From assembly GCF_036865545.1 (NCBI RefSeq), contig NZ_CP142208.1, positions 62,001-126,000 of the forward strand: a stretch of DNA of 64,000 nucleotides. Direction: 5' to 3'. This document shows, piece by piece, positions 17,561-28,461 of the stretch; within the stretch, counting starts at the first letter, position 1; the number at the start of each line of letters is the position of its first letter. The DNA is from Erwinia sp. E_sp_B01_1. GTDB taxonomy: Bacteria; Pseudomonadota; Gammaproteobacteria; Enterobacterales; Enterobacteriaceae. Under the pieces are notes generated by a model. The model was not told where the DNA came from, did no database searches, and saw only the letters and a program-made list of their open reading frames with translations. The position numbers were made by a program, and so were the translations under genes.

Positions 17561-18676
17561 ATGAAAATTACTGACGTTGAAGCCTTCTATCTGAGGCTGC
17601 CGAACATTGAGAAGCGTACCGACAGTTCTCAGGATGCGCTGCTGATCAAAATCTCCACCGACGCCGGTTATGTGGGCTGGGGCGAAGTGGATGGCAGTCC
17701 GTACGTGACCAAAGCGATTATTGATGCGCCTTATTCGCACACCATGGTGACGGGGTTGAAATCGCTGCTGCTTGGCGAAAATCCGCTGGATACCAAACGC
17801 CTGTGGACCAAAATGCACCGTGCGACTATCTACTACGGACGCAATGGCGCAGTGATTCAGGCGATGGCCGGGATCGACATTGCGCTGTGGGATATCAAAG
17901 GCAAAGGGCTGGATAAGCCGATTGTGGATCTGCTGGGCGGGGCGATGCGTGACAAAATGCGCGTCTACTCTTCCAATATGTTCCAGTACAGCATTGATGA
18001 CACCGTAGCCCGCGCCCGACATGCAGTAGATACCGGCCATACCGGCGTGAAGTTTGGCTGGGAACCCTTCGGGCAGAATGAAGCGCTGGATATGCATTAT
18101 CTCGACGCTCTTCGCAACGCGATCGGCGATGATGTCGACCTGATGCTCGATGTAGGCCACGCCTGGGATGCAAAAACCACTCTACGGCGCGCAGAGCGTT
18201 TCGATCCGTTCAACCTGTTCTGGATTGAAGAGCCGCTGCATCCCGATAACTTTGCCGGGTATGGTCAGGTTTCCGCCGCCTGTAATCAGCATATCGCAGC
18301 GGGTGAGCAGGAGTGTTCGGTCAGCGGCTTCCAGCGCCTGATTGACGAAGGCGGCATCGATATCGTGCAGATCGATCTGACCCGAACCGGCTTTACTCAG
18401 GCGATTGAAATTGCCAACTATGCCCACAGCCGGGGCCGTAAAGTCTGCAACCACAACTTCACTACCGACATCAACACCGCCGCCTCTTTGCACTTCCTCT
18501 GCGCTATTGAAAACGCGCTGGTGATGGAGTATTGCGTCGAACCGGGCGAAATCAGCCGGTCGCTGGCGAAAAACCCGGTGCGCATCGAAGACGGCTACGC
18601 CTGGCTGCCTTCAGAGCCGGGTCTGGGCGTGGAGCCGCGTGAAGATATTATTGAGAAGTTTTTGGTACGGGATTGA
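17561..18676 (+). CDS. Enolase-superfamily (mandelate racemase/muconate lactonizing) enzyme
   Basis: A 371-residue member of the enolase superfamily, acid-sugar dehydratase or racemase type, which removes the proton alpha to a carboxylate using Mg2+. The three metal ligands are visible in order: LMLDVGHAW (Asp), FWIEEPL (Glu) and IAAGEQE (Glu). A general-base His sits in KVCNHNFTTD. The KxK base motif reads VKFGW. ATG 17561 (AGGAA upstream) is preferred to a TTG at 17540. It is the last gene before a strong terminator. Dehydration here could feed an enol/enamine to RidA, which is inference. Confidence 0.88.
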   Translation: MKITDVEAFYLRLPNIEKRTDSSQDALLIKISTDAGYVGWGEVDGSPYVTKAIIDAPYSHTMVTGLKSLLLGENPLDTKRLWTKMHRATIYYGRNGAVIQAMAGIDIALWDIKGKGLDKPIVDLLGGAMRDKMRVYSSNMFQYSIDDTVARARHAVDTGHTGVKFGWEPFGQNEALDMHYLDALRNAIGDDVDLMLDVGHAWDAKTTLRRAERFDPFNLFWIEEPLHPDNFAGYGQVSAACNQHIAAGEQECSVSGFQRLIDEGGIDIVQIDLTRTGFTQAIEIANYAHSRGRKVCNHNFTTDINTAASLHFLCAIENALVMEYCVEPGEISRSLAKNPVRIEDGYAWLPSEPGLGVEPREDIIEKFLVRD

Positions 18677-18754
18677 GTCCCTTACTGGATGCACTTTGGG
18701 TATGCCTGCATCAAAGCTCTGCTGGAAGGCCGCTTAACCAGGCCTGCACAAATC

Positions 18755-18778
18755 AACCGCCGTAATGGCGGTTTTTTT
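18755..18778 (+). terminator. Rho-independent terminator of the catabolic operon
   Basis: A 7-bp stem, AACCGCC / GGCGGTT, with a GTAAT loop is followed by five more T. It lies 79 bp after the last gene of the 9227-18676 operon. Confidence 0.85.
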
Positions 18779-18913
18779 GTGCCTGCGATCGGGCTGCGGC
18801 CCTGTCGTGTCTTTGCTTTCAGCCCAGTCCGATTTCTCAACGCAAGGGTTGTTGAACATTCGCCACCCGGCTACTCTCTGGTACGCATTTAAGGCACGGT
18901 GGACGAGGATGAG

Positions 18914-19906
18914 ATGAAGGAAAAGATTGGCTGGATAGACAATTTGCGTGCAGTAGCCTGCCTGATGGTGATTATGATTCATACCACCACCTGGTATGTG
19001 ACCAACAGCAAAGCCGTGGGTGAACACACCTGGGATGTCTCCAATCTGCTGAATTCCGCTTCACGCGTTTGTGTGCCGCTGTTCTTTATGATTTCGGGAT
19101 TTCTGTTCTTTGGTGAGCGCAGTGCTCAGGGCCGGCATTTCCTGCGCATCGTGCTTTGCCTGGCCTTTTACAGCCTTGTCGGGCTGGCCTACATCACCTG
19201 GCTGACGCCGATCAGCGAAGCGATTTCGATCAAACATCTGCTGCAAAAACCGGTGTTCTACCACCTGTGGTTCTTCTTCGCGATTATTCCCATCTATATG
19301 CTGTCGCCGTTGATTCAGGTGAAAGCGGTTCGCGCCGGTTATCTGGCGGTAGTCACGCTGGTGCTGGCGGTGCTGGCTAACCCGAATACAATCGATCAGT
19401 CGGTAGGGCCGTTTCACTGGTTACCGCTCAATCTCTATCTCAGCGGCGACAGCTTCTATTATGTGCTCTATGCGTTGTTCGGCCGGGCAATTGGCATGAT
19501 GAACACCGACCGGCGTGGCATAAGCTGGCTGGCGGGCGTGGTGTTTTTCGCCAGCGTGGCGGGCATTGCGATGGGGACAAAAAAGCAGATGGCAATCAAC
19601 GGGGCTTTTGCCGATACCTGGTATCTCTACTGCGGACCCGTGGTGTTTATCGCCGCCGTCAGCCTGCTGGTCTTATTCAAAAATTGCCTTAACCGGCCCT
19701 TGCCGGTGCTGACATTAATCTCGCGAAATTCCCTGCCGATTTACGGTTTTCACGCGCTGTTTATCCACTTTATGCGGACTCATCACCTCGACCATACCGA
19801 CCAACCGTTCATCGATATTCCGCTGGTATTTGTTATCACGCTCATGGGCAGCCTGCTGCTGGCGCTGGGATTGCGGCGTATCGATAAAAGGCATCTGGTG
19901 AGCTGA
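18914..19906 (+). CDS. wecH: Acetyltransferase of the acyltransferase-3 family (enterobacterial common antigen O-acetylation)
   Basis: A 330-residue inner-membrane acyltransferase-3 protein close to E. coli WecH (331), which O-acetylates GlcNAc residues of enterobacterial common antigen. Matching segments include IGWIDNLRAVACLMV, MIHTTTWYVTN, VPLFFMISGFLFFGERSAQ, LLQKPVFYHLWFFFAI and ADTWYLYCGP. The His in MIHTT is the family's conserved catalytic-region residue. The ATG at 18914 with GAGG five bases upstream is preferred to an in-frame GTG at 18899. Location next to the glyQS region agrees with E. coli order. It converges with malT, leaving a 6-bp gap and no visible terminator. Confidence 0.93.
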   Translation: MKEKIGWIDNLRAVACLMVIMIHTTTWYVTNSKAVGEHTWDVSNLLNSASRVCVPLFFMISGFLFFGERSAQGRHFLRIVLCLAFYSLVGLAYITWLTPISEAISIKHLLQKPVFYHLWFFFAIIPIYMLSPLIQVKAVRAGYLAVVTLVLAVLANPNTIDQSVGPFHWLPLNLYLSGDSFYYVLYALFGRAIGMMNTDRRGISWLAGVVFFASVAGIAMGTKKQMAINGAFADTWYLYCGPVVFIAAVSLLVLFKNCLNRPLPVLTLISRNSLPIYGFHALFIHFMRTHHLDHTDQPFIDIPLVFVITLMGSLLLALGLRRIDKRHLVS

Positions 19907-19912
19907 TACGCT

Positions 19913-22639
19913 TTACGCGCTGTATCCCATCACCTTCAGCAGATGCTGCGCCTGCTGCACCGCATCCTGACGGTGAGCGATGCCCATTTTCTGGTACAGA
20001 TTACGGATATGCGTTTTGATGGTGGTGGCGGCCACATCCAGCTCTCCGGCGATCTGCTCGTTACTGTAGCCGGAATAAATCAGCCCCAGAACCTGCCATT
20101 CGCGCTGGGTTAACGGGCTGGTGCGGATCAGCTCCGGCACCTGCGGATGCGTCAGCAATTTACTGACGAAGCCTTCGTCAAAGTGGGCAAACTTATGGCG
20201 GTGATGCTGGTTAAGTTCGCGGAGGATCTGTTGCGCCCGCCGCTGTTCCAGCTCCGGCAGCAGATTCAGCTGAATCAACTGCCTTAACTGCTGGGCCATC
20301 ATCTCGCCTTCAATCACAAAATGGCTGATAAAACCGGTGCGGTTCGCCAGGCTCAGCGCCTCAATCAACACCCGCTGCGCTTCGTTTTTGCGCCCGGTAT
20401 GCCAGTAAAGCAGATTGCTCAACAGCAGATTGCGGTTCAGATCGCTGAGCAGGCGCAGGCTGCGGGCGTTGCTGTTCAGCTCATCCAGCACCACCTCGGC
20501 CTCGTTAAACTGTTCCAGTAAAATCTGTACGCGGGCAATCGTTCGCCACTGGCCCTGCTGGAAGTGGTTATCCGCCACGCCGGGTTTGCGGGCCTGTTGG
20601 AGCCACTGGCGAGCCGCTGCTTTATTGGCGGTGAGCTGCCAGTAAATTACCCGCGTTTTGTCGGTATTGGTCAGCCAGTCGATATGATACTGGCCGGTTT
20701 TCATCAGGGTTTCGCAGCGCTGAAGATAGTGGTGGGCGTTGTCCATCTGGCCGCGAGCCAGCGCGCATTTCGCCAGCATCGCCAGGCACTGCAACTGCTG
20801 CTGTGGCTGGAAGTTAGTCAGCACGTCCAGCCCCTGCCGGGCGGCACTTTCGGCATCATCCAGCCTGGACCATGACCATAAAACCTGGGAGCGTAAGCGC
20901 AGCAAAAACTCGTGCATCGGCAGCTGTTCGAGATGCTGCTCCCGCACCAGCTCAAAGGCGCGATCCTGCATCTCAAAAGCGGCCTGCAAAAAGCCCTGGG
21001 CAATCAGGATTTCACTCTGCTGAAGCAGAGCCCACAGCGCATAGTGGTAAACCTGGTAGCGTCTGGCAATTTGCTCGGTCTGCTGCATCAGCGGCAGGGC
21101 GCGGGCTAGATCGCCCTTGCAGTGCTGGATTTCGCCGGTCACCGAGGTGGCAACAATGCGGCTGTAATAGCTCTCATGGGGCAGATAGCGCAGCGCTTCG
21201 GTGGCAAGCCTTTCGGCTTCTTCTTCACGGCCATCGTTGATCGCCACCTGCGCGCGCAGGGCGTCAAATTCGGCGGTCAGTTCCCGCGTCATTGAGATAT
21301 CGCGCTGCTGCATTTCCTGTTCTGCCCGGCAGAGCAGGGCTTCCACTTCCGCATAGCGATGCTGGCTCTGCGCCAGCCAGGCCTGTAACAGCACCAGCTT
21401 GGGATTGAGGATCATTTGATCATAGGGCAGCGCATTCAGGCACTCTTCCAGCAGCGCAAGTTCGCTCTGGTTAAACAGCGCCCAGGCATGTTGCAACATG
21501 ATGTCACGCAGCATGGAGGTGTCTTCTGCACCCAGCGCATGGTGGATCGCCTCGGCAGGAAAACCCTGTGCCAGCCAGCCTTCAGCCGCCGCCCGGTGAA
21601 TAGCCGGCAGTTCGGTTGCCAGCTCCCACTGGCACCGCTGGCGAAGAAAGGTGGCAAACAGCGGATGGAAGTTAAACCACTCGCCGGTGCCATCCATACG
21701 ATGCATAAACAGCCCCTGGCTCTCCAGCGCTTCGAGCCGCTGCTGGCCATTGTCGCTGCCGGTCAGACGCACAATCAGCCCGTCGTTCATCGAGCGCAAC
21801 AGCGAGCAGCGCAGCAGGAAATCACGCGTTGGCGCATCAACCCGATCCAGCACCTCTTCCACCAGATACTGCGATAAATGGCTGGCATTCAGACCGGCCA
21901 GTTTACGGGCGGATTGCTGAGTGGATTGCTGGGTGGAAGTGGTGGACTGATGGGCAGAGAGCGCGATCAGTTGCAGGGCGGTTGCCCAACCGGCCACGTC
22001 GTCGCACAGTCGGTTACTGTCGGCCTGCTCAATCGGCTCTTTCAGGCGGCAGTCAAAGAACTGCTGGGTTTCATTATGGGTGAAAGCCAGCTGTGAAGAG
22101 TTCAGCTCAAGTAATTGATCGCGCACGCGTAAATTAGCTATGCCCAGCGGAGGTAATGTCCGGGAGAGGATCAGCAGCGAGAGGTTTTCAGGCTGGTGGC
22201 GCAGGAAAAAACGCATCCCTTCATGAATGGCGACATTGGTGATCAGATGATAGTCATCAATCACCAGCATCAGAGGCCGATCCCAGTCGGACAACTCCAC
22301 AAAAAGCTGCGCAAACAGCGCGGGAAGGCTGGCGTACTGATGCTTCTGGCTCAGGGCTTCGCTCTTGCTACAGTGCCCGTCTGTAGCCTGCTGGACCGCC
22401 GCTATCAGGTAACTGACGAAGCGTTCCGGCTGATTGTCACTCTCATCCAGTGAGTACCAGCCCAGAAAATTTTTATCCGCTGCCCAGTGAGCCATCAGTG
22501 TAGTTTTGCCATAGCCTGCCGGGCTGTTGACCAGCGTCAGGCGATAATTAGGCGCAGAGCTGAGCCTCGTCAGCAAACGCTCGCGCACCACCGTATTTTG
22601 CAACCGCACCGGGCGGCTGAGTTTCGAAGGGATTAGCAT
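19913..22639 (-). CDS. malT: Maltose regulon transcriptional activator
   Basis: A 908-residue STAND-class activator (E. coli MalT 901), which binds ATP and maltotriose and activates the mal promoters. The N-terminal nucleotide-binding domain has the P-loop [10 protein letters not shown] (about 38-47) and LMLVIDDYH as Walker B. A winged-helix and TPR-like helical region follow, then a C-terminal LuxR-type helix-turn-helix ([20 protein letters not shown] onward). A Ser/Thr/Gln-rich stretch near residues 228-242 accounts for the extra length. Transcribed divergently from malPQ. Confidence 0.97.
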   Translation of the reverse strand: MLIPSKLSRPVRLQNTVVRERLLTRLSSAPNYRLTLVNSPAGYGKTTLMAHWAADKNFLGWYSLDESDNQPERFVSYLIAAVQQATDGHCSKSEALSQKHQYASLPALFAQLFVELSDWDRPLMLVIDDYHLITNVAIHEGMRFFLRHQPENLSLLILSRTLPPLGIANLRVRDQLLELNSSQLAFTHNETQQFFDCRLKEPIEQADSNRLCDDVAGWATALQLIALSAHQSTTSTQQSTQQSARKLAGLNASHLSQYLVEEVLDRVDAPTRDFLLRCSLLRSMNDGLIVRLTGSDNGQQRLEALESQGLFMHRMDGTGEWFNFHPLFATFLRQRCQWELATELPAIHRAAAEGWLAQGFPAEAIHHALGAEDTSMLRDIMLQHAWALFNQSELALLEECLNALPYDQMILNPKLVLLQAWLAQSQHRYAEVEALLCRAEQEMQQRDISMTRELTAEFDALRAQVAINDGREEEAERLATEALRYLPHESYYSRIVATSVTGEIQHCKGDLARALPLMQQTEQIARRYQVYHYALWALLQQSEILIAQGFLQAAFEMQDRAFELVREQHLEQLPMHEFLLRLRSQVLWSWSRLDDAESAARQGLDVLTNFQPQQQLQCLAMLAKCALARGQMDNAHHYLQRCETLMKTGQYHIDWLTNTDKTRVIYWQLTANKAAARQWLQQARKPGVADNHFQQGQWRTIARVQILLEQFNEAEVVLDELNSNARSLRLLSDLNRNLLLSNLLYWHTGRKNEAQRVLIEALSLANRTGFISHFVIEGEMMAQQLRQLIQLNLLPELEQRRAQQILRELNQHHRHKFAHFDEGFVSKLLTHPQVPELIRTSPLTQREWQVLGLIYSGYSNEQIAGELDVAATTIKTHIRNLYQKMGIAHRQDAVQQAQHLLKVMGYSA

Positions 22640-22848
22640 AGTTTCGTTTCTTATGACGGAGGCCAGAGAGAAGATGAATTATTTTACTGTGCGTATTAAT
22701 TCTTTTTCATAAAGTCTGCCTTCAAGCTGTTGATTGCAAGAATGTTAAGGTTTTATGTTTCGTTTAGTCGCAGTTCGTCACATTTTTGAAAATAGGAGTT
22801 TCCGGTTGTTAATGAGCCGGTGCAGTCAGCCTGCCTACGCCCCGTTTC

Positions 22849-22877
22849 TCCTCCCTGTCTAATCCCTGGCGGGAGGA
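22849..22877. promoter_or_regulatory. MalT boxes upstream of malPQ
   Basis: Two sites match the MalT consensus GGGGA(T/G)GA at 7 of 8 positions: AGGGAGGA on the minus strand (22849-22856) and CGGGAGGA on the plus strand (22870-22877), 61 bp before malP. The 22640-22937 gap otherwise holds only the malT and malP promoters. Confidence 0.6.
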
Positions 22878-22937
22878 TGCTGAGCGGGGGCTGAAGTTGC
22901 AGCATGGTGAAAAATTTACCGAATGAGAGGAAAAGTG

Positions 22938-25340
22938 ATGCAGGTTCAGTTTGATAAGTCGCTGTTTCTGGCCGCGCTGCAACGTCAGTGGCAGGGTTTT
23001 GGTTTACGCCAGGCGCAGCAGATGACGCCCCATCAGTGGTGGCAGGCAACCAGTGCGGCGCTGTCCGGCCAGCTTACCGCTCACCCGGCCCCACCGGTGA
23101 CCAGACAGCCGCAGCGGCACGTTAACTATATTTCGATGGAGTTTTTGGTCGGGCGACTCACCGCCAATAATCTGATCAACCTCGGCTGGATGGAATCGGT
23201 CAGCGACACGCTGAAAGAGCAGGGCGTTAACCTGACTGACGTGCTGGAGCAGGAAGTAGACCCTGCACTGGGTAACGGCGGGCTGGGCAGACTGGCGGCC
23301 TGTTTCCTCGATTCAATGGCCACCGTGGGCCAGCCCGCTACCGGGTATGGTCTGAATTATCAATATGGCCTGTTTCGCCAGACCTTCAGCAAAGGCGCAC
23401 AACAGGAAGCCCCGGACAACTGGCATCGCGAAAGCTACAAGTGGTTTACCCACAACAGCGCGCTGTCAGTTTCGGTAGGTTTTGGTGGCTCGCTGACAAA
23501 AGATTCACAGGGCCGCGAACAGTGGCTGCCCGCTTTTTCCCTGCGTGGAGAAGCCTGGGATCTGCCGGTTGTCGGCTATCAGAATGGCGTTACGCAGCCG
23601 CTGCGACTTTGGCAGGCAGGAGCCGAGCAGCCGTTCGATCTGGGGCTGTTTAACGACGGCAAATTCCTGCAGGCGGAACAGCAGGGGATTGAGGCGGCAA
23701 AACTGACCAAGGTGCTCTATCCCAATGATAACCATCAGGCCGGTAAGCGCCTGCGCCTGATGCAGCAATATTTCCAGTGCGCCTGCTCGGTGGCGGATAT
23801 CCTGCGTCGTCACCATCTGCAGGGAAGGAAAATTGAAGAATTACCCCGTTACGAGGTGATCCAGCTTAATGATACCCATCCAACCATCGCCATCCCGGAA
23901 CTGCTGCGCATCCTGCTGGATGAACATCAACTGGAGTGGGATGCGGCCTGGGCCATCGTCAGCCAGACCTTTGCCTACACCAACCACACGCTGATGCCGG
24001 AAGCGCTGGAGTGCTGGGATGAAAAACTGGTACGCAGCCTGCTGCCGCGCCACTTCTCACTGATCAAACAGATCAACGCCCGGTTCAAAAAACAGGTAGA
24101 GCAGCGCTGGCCGGGGGATAAAGCGGTCTGGGAGAAGCTTTCCATTCATCAGAACAAACAGGTACGGATGGCCAATCTGTGTGTGGTCAGCGGGTTTGCC
24201 GTCAATGGGGTGGCCGCGTTGCACTCCGATCTGGTGGTGAAAGATCTGTTCCCGGAATATCACCAGCTTTGGCCGACTAAATTTCATAACGTCACCAATG
24301 GCATCACGCCGCGCCGCTGGCTGAAACAGTGTAATCCTGCGCTGTCGGCGCTGATCGACAGCAAGCTCAACGCCGACTGGGTCACCGATCTGGATGCGCT
24401 GAAAGGTCTGGAAGCTTTTGCCGACGATAAAGAATTCCAGCAGCGTTTTCAGCAGATCAAACAGCAAAACAAAATCAACCTGGCGGAATATGTTCAGCGC
24501 ACCATGGGCATTACCCTTAATCCTGAGGCGATTTTCGACGTGCAGATTAAACGCCTGCATGAATATAAGCGCCAGCACCTGAACCTGCTGCACATCCTCT
24601 CGCTTTATCGCCAGTTACGGGACAATCCTGAAATGGCCTGCGTGCCGCGCGTGTTTCTGTTTGGCGCAAAAGCCGCACCGGGCTACTACCTGGCAAAAAA
24701 TATTATTCACGCCATCAACAAAGTGGCTGAAAAAATCAATCACGACCCGCTGGTCGCCGATCGCCTGAAAGTGGTGTTTATCCCGGATTATAAGGTTTCG
24801 GTGGCGGAGCTGATGATCCCGGCGGCGGATGTCTCTGAGCAGATTTCCACCGCAGGAAAAGAGGCTTCAGGCACCGGCAATATGAAGCTGGCGCTGAACG
24901 GCGCGTTGACCGTGGGCACGCTGGATGGGGCCAACGTGGAGATTGCTGAACAGGTCGGCGAGGAGAATATCTTTATCTTCGGCCATACCGTGGATGAGGT
25001 AAAGGCGCAGCTGAGCAACGGCTACGATCCGATCAAACTGCGCAAGAAAGATAAACATCTCAACACGTTGCTGACCGAGCTGGAAAACGGCTTCTTCAGC
25101 GAAGGCGATAAAGAAGCGTTCAAACCGATGCTGGACAGCCTGCTGTCAGGTGGCGATCCGTACCTGGTACTGGCTGATTTTGCCGGATACTGCGTGGCTC
25201 AGCAAAAGGTTGAAGCGCTTTACCGTGACGTGCCGCAGTGGACGCGCAGCACCATCCTCAACACGGCCAGAGTAGGGATGTTCAGCTCTGATCGCTCGAT
25301 CCGTGATTACCAGCAGCGGATCTGGCAGGCGAAGCGCTGA
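22938..25340 (+). CDS. malP: Maltodextrin phosphorylase
   Basis: Cytoplasmic PLP enzyme that releases glucose-1-phosphate from maltodextrins. The product has 800 residues (E. coli 797), beginning [20 protein letters not shown]. The PLP-binding segment is [14 protein letters not shown], and the N-terminal half carries the conserved [20 protein letters not shown]. The start at 22938 follows GAGG by 8 bases; five residues upstream an in-frame ATG at 22923 lacks a ribosome site. malQ follows after 9 bp. Expression should be MalT-dependent through the boxes at 22849-22877. Confidence 0.97.
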   Translation: MQVQFDKSLFLAALQRQWQGFGLRQAQQMTPHQWWQATSAALSGQLTAHPAPPVTRQPQRHVNYISMEFLVGRLTANNLINLGWMESVSDTLKEQGVNLTDVLEQEVDPALGNGGLGRLAACFLDSMATVGQPATGYGLNYQYGLFRQTFSKGAQQEAPDNWHRESYKWFTHNSALSVSVGFGGSLTKDSQGREQWLPAFSLRGEAWDLPVVGYQNGVTQPLRLWQAGAEQPFDLGLFNDGKFLQAEQQGIEAAKLTKVLYPNDNHQAGKRLRLMQQYFQCACSVADILRRHHLQGRKIEELPRYEVIQLNDTHPTIAIPELLRILLDEHQLEWDAAWAIVSQTFAYTNHTLMPEALECWDEKLVRSLLPRHFSLIKQINARFKKQVEQRWPGDKAVWEKLSIHQNKQVRMANLCVVSGFAVNGVAALHSDLVVKDLFPEYHQLWPTKFHNVTNGITPRRWLKQCNPALSALIDSKLNADWVTDLDALKGLEAFADDKEFQQRFQQIKQQNKINLAEYVQRTMGITLNPEAIFDVQIKRLHEYKRQHLNLLHILSLYRQLRDNPEMACVPRVFLFGAKAAPGYYLAKNIIHAINKVAEKINHDPLVADRLKVVFIPDYKVSVAELMIPAADVSEQISTAGKEASGTGNMKLALNGALTVGTLDGANVEIAEQVGEENIFIFGHTVDEVKAQLSNGYDPIKLRKKDKHLNTLLTELENGFFSEGDKEAFKPMLDSLLSGGDPYLVLADFAGYCVAQQKVEALYRDVPQWTRSTILNTARVGMFSSDRSIRDYQQRIWQAKR

Positions 25341-25349
25341 GGAGGCTAT

Positions 25350-27437
25350 ATGGAAAATAACGCGCTGGAGCAGGCGGCTATGGAAGCGGGTATTGCTTCC
25401 GGATTTATCAATGCGCACGGCAAGCAGCAGGCGATCGCCGCAGAAACCAAACGCGATCTGTTGCAGGCGATGGGCTGGAGTCATGAACGCCTGAGCCTGG
25501 TCAGGCCGGTTCCCGTGGTGAAAGTGTTTATCAAAGGCAGCCGCTTTGCGCTGCCCGTCAGCGGGGAAGGGGAATTTAGCTGGCATCTGCGGCAGGAAGG
25601 CGGGGCCACGCATCAGGGCAGGGTCAAGGGTAAAATGACGCTGGCCCTGCCGGAACACCTGGCGCCCGGTTATCACCGTCTGATGCTGACTCAGGCGACA
25701 CAAAGCTGGGAGTGCCGGGTGATTATTGCTCCCCGGCGCTGTTACGAACCGGATGCGCTGCTGGCGGGAAAAAAACTCTGGGGAACCTGCGTACAGCTCT
25801 ACACGCTGCGTTCGGAGACTAACTGGGGCATCGGTGATTTTGGCGATCTCTCCGTACTGGTGAAGAACATTGCTGCACGGGGCGGAGCCTTTGTCGGCCT
25901 TAATCCGATCCACGCGCTCTGCCCTGGCGATCCAGAAGCCGCCAGCCCATACAGCCCCTCCTCACGCCGCTGGCTGAATGTCATCTATATCGACGTTGCT
26001 GCGGTGGAGGATTTCAGGCTGAGCGAGGTCGCCCGGCAATGGTGGCAGAGCTCAGCTACGCAGCTGGCTTTGCAGGTGGTGAAGGCCACTGAATGGGTGG
26101 ATTATGCTCAGGTGATGGCGCTTAAGCTCCAGGGGCTGCGCCTGGCCTTTACTCAGTTCCTCACCCGCACGCAGAAAGATCCTCAGCGGCAGGCCTTCGC
26201 GCTGTTTGTGAAGCAGGGGGGCGAAAGCCTCTACCTTCAGGCGGCCTATGATGCGTTATTCGGGCATCTGGCCCGTGAAACCGGCACGGCACAGGGCTGG
26301 AACGCCTGGCCGGAGGCGTATCGCAACGCGCGTGGGCCGATGGTCAGGGCGTTCTGCGAGCAGCAGGCTCCGGAGGTGGAATTCTGGCTGTGGCTACAGT
26401 GGCTGGCCGAAATCCAGTTCAAAGAGTGCAACCTGGTCTGCCAGCAGCAGGCGATGCCGATCGGCCTCTACCGCGATCTGGCCGTGGGCGTGGTGGAAGG
26501 CGGGGCTGAAACCTGGGGTGACGGCGAACTTTATTGCCTGAAAGCGTCGGTCGGTGCGCCGCCAGATATCCTCGGCCCGCAGGGGCAAAACTGGGATCTG
26601 CGGCCAATGGATCCCTGGGCGATGGTCAGCCGCGCCTATCAGCCTTTCATCGATCTGCTGCGATCAAATATGATCCACTGCGGCGCGTTACGCATCGATC
26701 ATGTGATGGCGCTGCTGCGTTTGTGGTGGATCCCGGCGGGCGGATCGGCGGATAAAGGGGCTTACGTCCAGTATCCGGTGGACGATCTGCTGGCGATTCT
26801 GGCACTGGAAAGCCAGCGTCATCGCTGCATGGTGATTGGCGAAGACCTGGGTACCGTCCCGGTTGAGATCGTCAGCAAGCTGCGGGAAGGCGGCGTTTAC
26901 TCCTACAAAGTGCTCTATTTCGAACGTGAGACGGCGAACAGCTTCCGCGCGCCGCAATCCTGGCCCGTACAGGCAATGGCGACGTTAACCACGCACGATC
27001 TCCCGACGCTACGCAGCTACTGGCAAAGTGACGATTTGAAGCTGGGTAAAATGCTGGGGTTGTATCGCGATCCGACCGTGCTTGAAGGGCTGTATGCCGA
27101 CCGGGACAAGGCCCGTCAGGGATTACTTGATGGTCTGCATCAGTATGGCTGCGTGCCGAAGAGAACGCTGCGTCTGGCCTCCTCTACGGACCTGAGCCTG
27201 GCGATCCGTCGTGGATTACAGCGTTACGTGGCGAGCAGCGCCTGCGCCCTGCTGGGGATGCAGCCGGAAGACTGGCTGGATATGCAGACGCCGGTCAACG
27301 TGCCGGGCACCAGTGATGAATACCCTAACTGGCGTCGCAAGCTTTCCCACACGCTGGAAGCGATGTTTGCCAGCCCGGAAGTCAACGGCCTGATCAAAGA
27401 TCTCGATCAGCGCCGCCGGAAAGTCTCAGTAAGTTAA
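25350..27437 (+). CDS. malQ: 4-alpha-glucanotransferase (amylomaltase)
   Basis: A 695-residue GH77 amylomaltase that transfers glucan chains between maltodextrins and frees glucose, supplying MalP with longer substrates. Catalytic segments are visible: ALRIDHVMALLRLWW (nucleophile Asp), MVIGEDLGTVP (acid/base Glu) and LTTHDLPTLRSYW (third Asp). An N-terminal extension of about 140 residues is as in E. coli MalQ (694). Ribosome site GAGGAGG lies just before ATG. Second gene of malPQ; converges with malG. Confidence 0.97.
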   Translation: MENNALEQAAMEAGIASGFINAHGKQQAIAAETKRDLLQAMGWSHERLSLVRPVPVVKVFIKGSRFALPVSGEGEFSWHLRQEGGATHQGRVKGKMTLALPEHLAPGYHRLMLTQATQSWECRVIIAPRRCYEPDALLAGKKLWGTCVQLYTLRSETNWGIGDFGDLSVLVKNIAARGGAFVGLNPIHALCPGDPEAASPYSPSSRRWLNVIYIDVAAVEDFRLSEVARQWWQSSATQLALQVVKATEWVDYAQVMALKLQGLRLAFTQFLTRTQKDPQRQAFALFVKQGGESLYLQAAYDALFGHLARETGTAQGWNAWPEAYRNARGPMVRAFCEQQAPEVEFWLWLQWLAEIQFKECNLVCQQQAMPIGLYRDLAVGVVEGGAETWGDGELYCLKASVGAPPDILGPQGQNWDLRPMDPWAMVSRAYQPFIDLLRSNMIHCGALRIDHVMALLRLWWIPAGGSADKGAYVQYPVDDLLAILALESQRHRCMVIGEDLGTVPVEIVSKLREGGVYSYKVLYFERETANSFRAPQSWPVQAMATLTTHDLPTLRSYWQSDDLKLGKMLGLYRDPTVLEGLYADRDKARQGLLDGLHQYGCVPKRTLRLASSTDLSLAIRRGLQRYVASSACALLGMQPEDWLDMQTPVNVPGTSDEYPNWRRKLSHTLEAMFASPEVNGLIKDLDQRRRKVSVS

Positions 27438-27478
27438 CACCCGCCAAAATTTCTCCGCGATACCACAAGGCCACCGCC

Positions 27479-27506
27479 AAAAAAGGGGTGGCCTTTCAGG
27501 CCACCC
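27479..27506 (-). terminator. Rho-independent terminator of malEFG
   Basis: The stem GGGTGGCC / GGCCACCC (27486-27506) is followed on the minus strand by six U (27479-27484). It lies between the convergent malQ and malG ends and may act on both. Confidence 0.8.
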
Positions 27507-27561
27507 AGGACACAGGACATACTGCAATAGCCCACGGGGCAAAAACCCAGAGGGCAAAAAC

Positions 27562-28452
27562 CTATCCCTTCACACCCCCTGCCGTGAGTCCCCCCACTAA
27601 CCAGCGTTGCGCAATCAGGAATACGGCTGTAATCGGAATGGCTGACAGAATGGCGGCTGCGGCAAAATCGCCCCACAAATAGTTCTGTGGATTGAGATAC
27701 TGCTGCATCCCTACGGCCAGCGTGTAGCTGTTCACATCACGCAGCAGCAGAGAAGCCACCGGCACCTCGGTAATGGCGGCAATAAACGACAGAATAAACA
27801 CCACCGCCAGAATCGGCACGGACAGCGGCAGCAGCACCAGACGGAAGGCCTGCCACGGGGTGGCCCCATCCAGCGCGGCGGCTTCTTCCAGCGAGTTGTC
27901 GATGGTTTCGAAATAGCCTTTGATCGTCCAGACATGCAGCGCGATGCCGCCCATATAGGCAAAAATCACCCCGCCATGCGTGTTCAGCCCCAGGAAAGGA
28001 ACATAAACGCCTAAGCGGTCAAACAGCGCATAGAGGGCGACCAGCGACAATACTGCCGGGAACATCTGGAAAATCAGCATGCCTTTCAGCAGCGAACTTT
28101 TGCCACGAAACTTCATACGGGCGAAGGCATAGGCGCAGGTGGTGGAAAGGGTGACGATGCCGATGGCGGTGATCGCCGCAATCTTGATCGAATTCCACAG
28201 CCACAGCATCACCGGGAACGGCGGCGGCGTGATGCTGCCATCGCTGTTAGTCACCGCAATACCCAGCGCCAGCTTCCAGTGATCCCAGGAGACAGTCTCC
28301 GGGATCAGACTGCCGGTGGCAAAGTTGCCGGGCCGCAGCGAGATAGCAATCACCATCAGCAGCGGGAACAGGATCAGCGCAACAAAACTCAACAATAATA
28401 AGTGGGTGACCAGCAGCCTGACGCGCTGCGATTTCGGTTTTACCATCGGCAT
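27562..28452 (-). CDS. malG: Maltose/maltodextrin ABC permease MalG
   Basis: A 296-residue inner-membrane permease, the same length as E. coli MalG. It has six predicted membrane helices and the EAA coupling loop ([20 protein letters not shown]), which docks on MalK. The C-terminus ends [10 protein letters not shown]. Partner of MalF in the MalFGK2 importer. Starts 9 bp after the malF stop; last gene of malEFG. Confidence 0.97.
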   Translation of the reverse strand: MPMVKPKSQRVRLLVTHLLLLSFVALILFPLLMVIAISLRPGNFATGSLIPETVSWDHWKLALGIAVTNSDGSITPPPFPVMLWLWNSIKIAAITAIGIVTLSTTCAYAFARMKFRGKSSLLKGMLIFQMFPAVLSLVALYALFDRLGVYVPFLGLNTHGGVIFAYMGGIALHVWTIKGYFETIDNSLEEAAALDGATPWQAFRLVLLPLSVPILAVVFILSFIAAITEVPVASLLLRDVNSYTLAVGMQQYLNPQNYLWGDFAAAAILSAIPITAVFLIAQRWLVGGLTAGGVKG

Positions 28453-28461
28453 AACGCTTCC

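Noticed and set aside
18689..18892. 67-codon frame after the enolase-superfamily gene
   Set aside because: Crosses a strong terminator and has no ribosome site or family signal.
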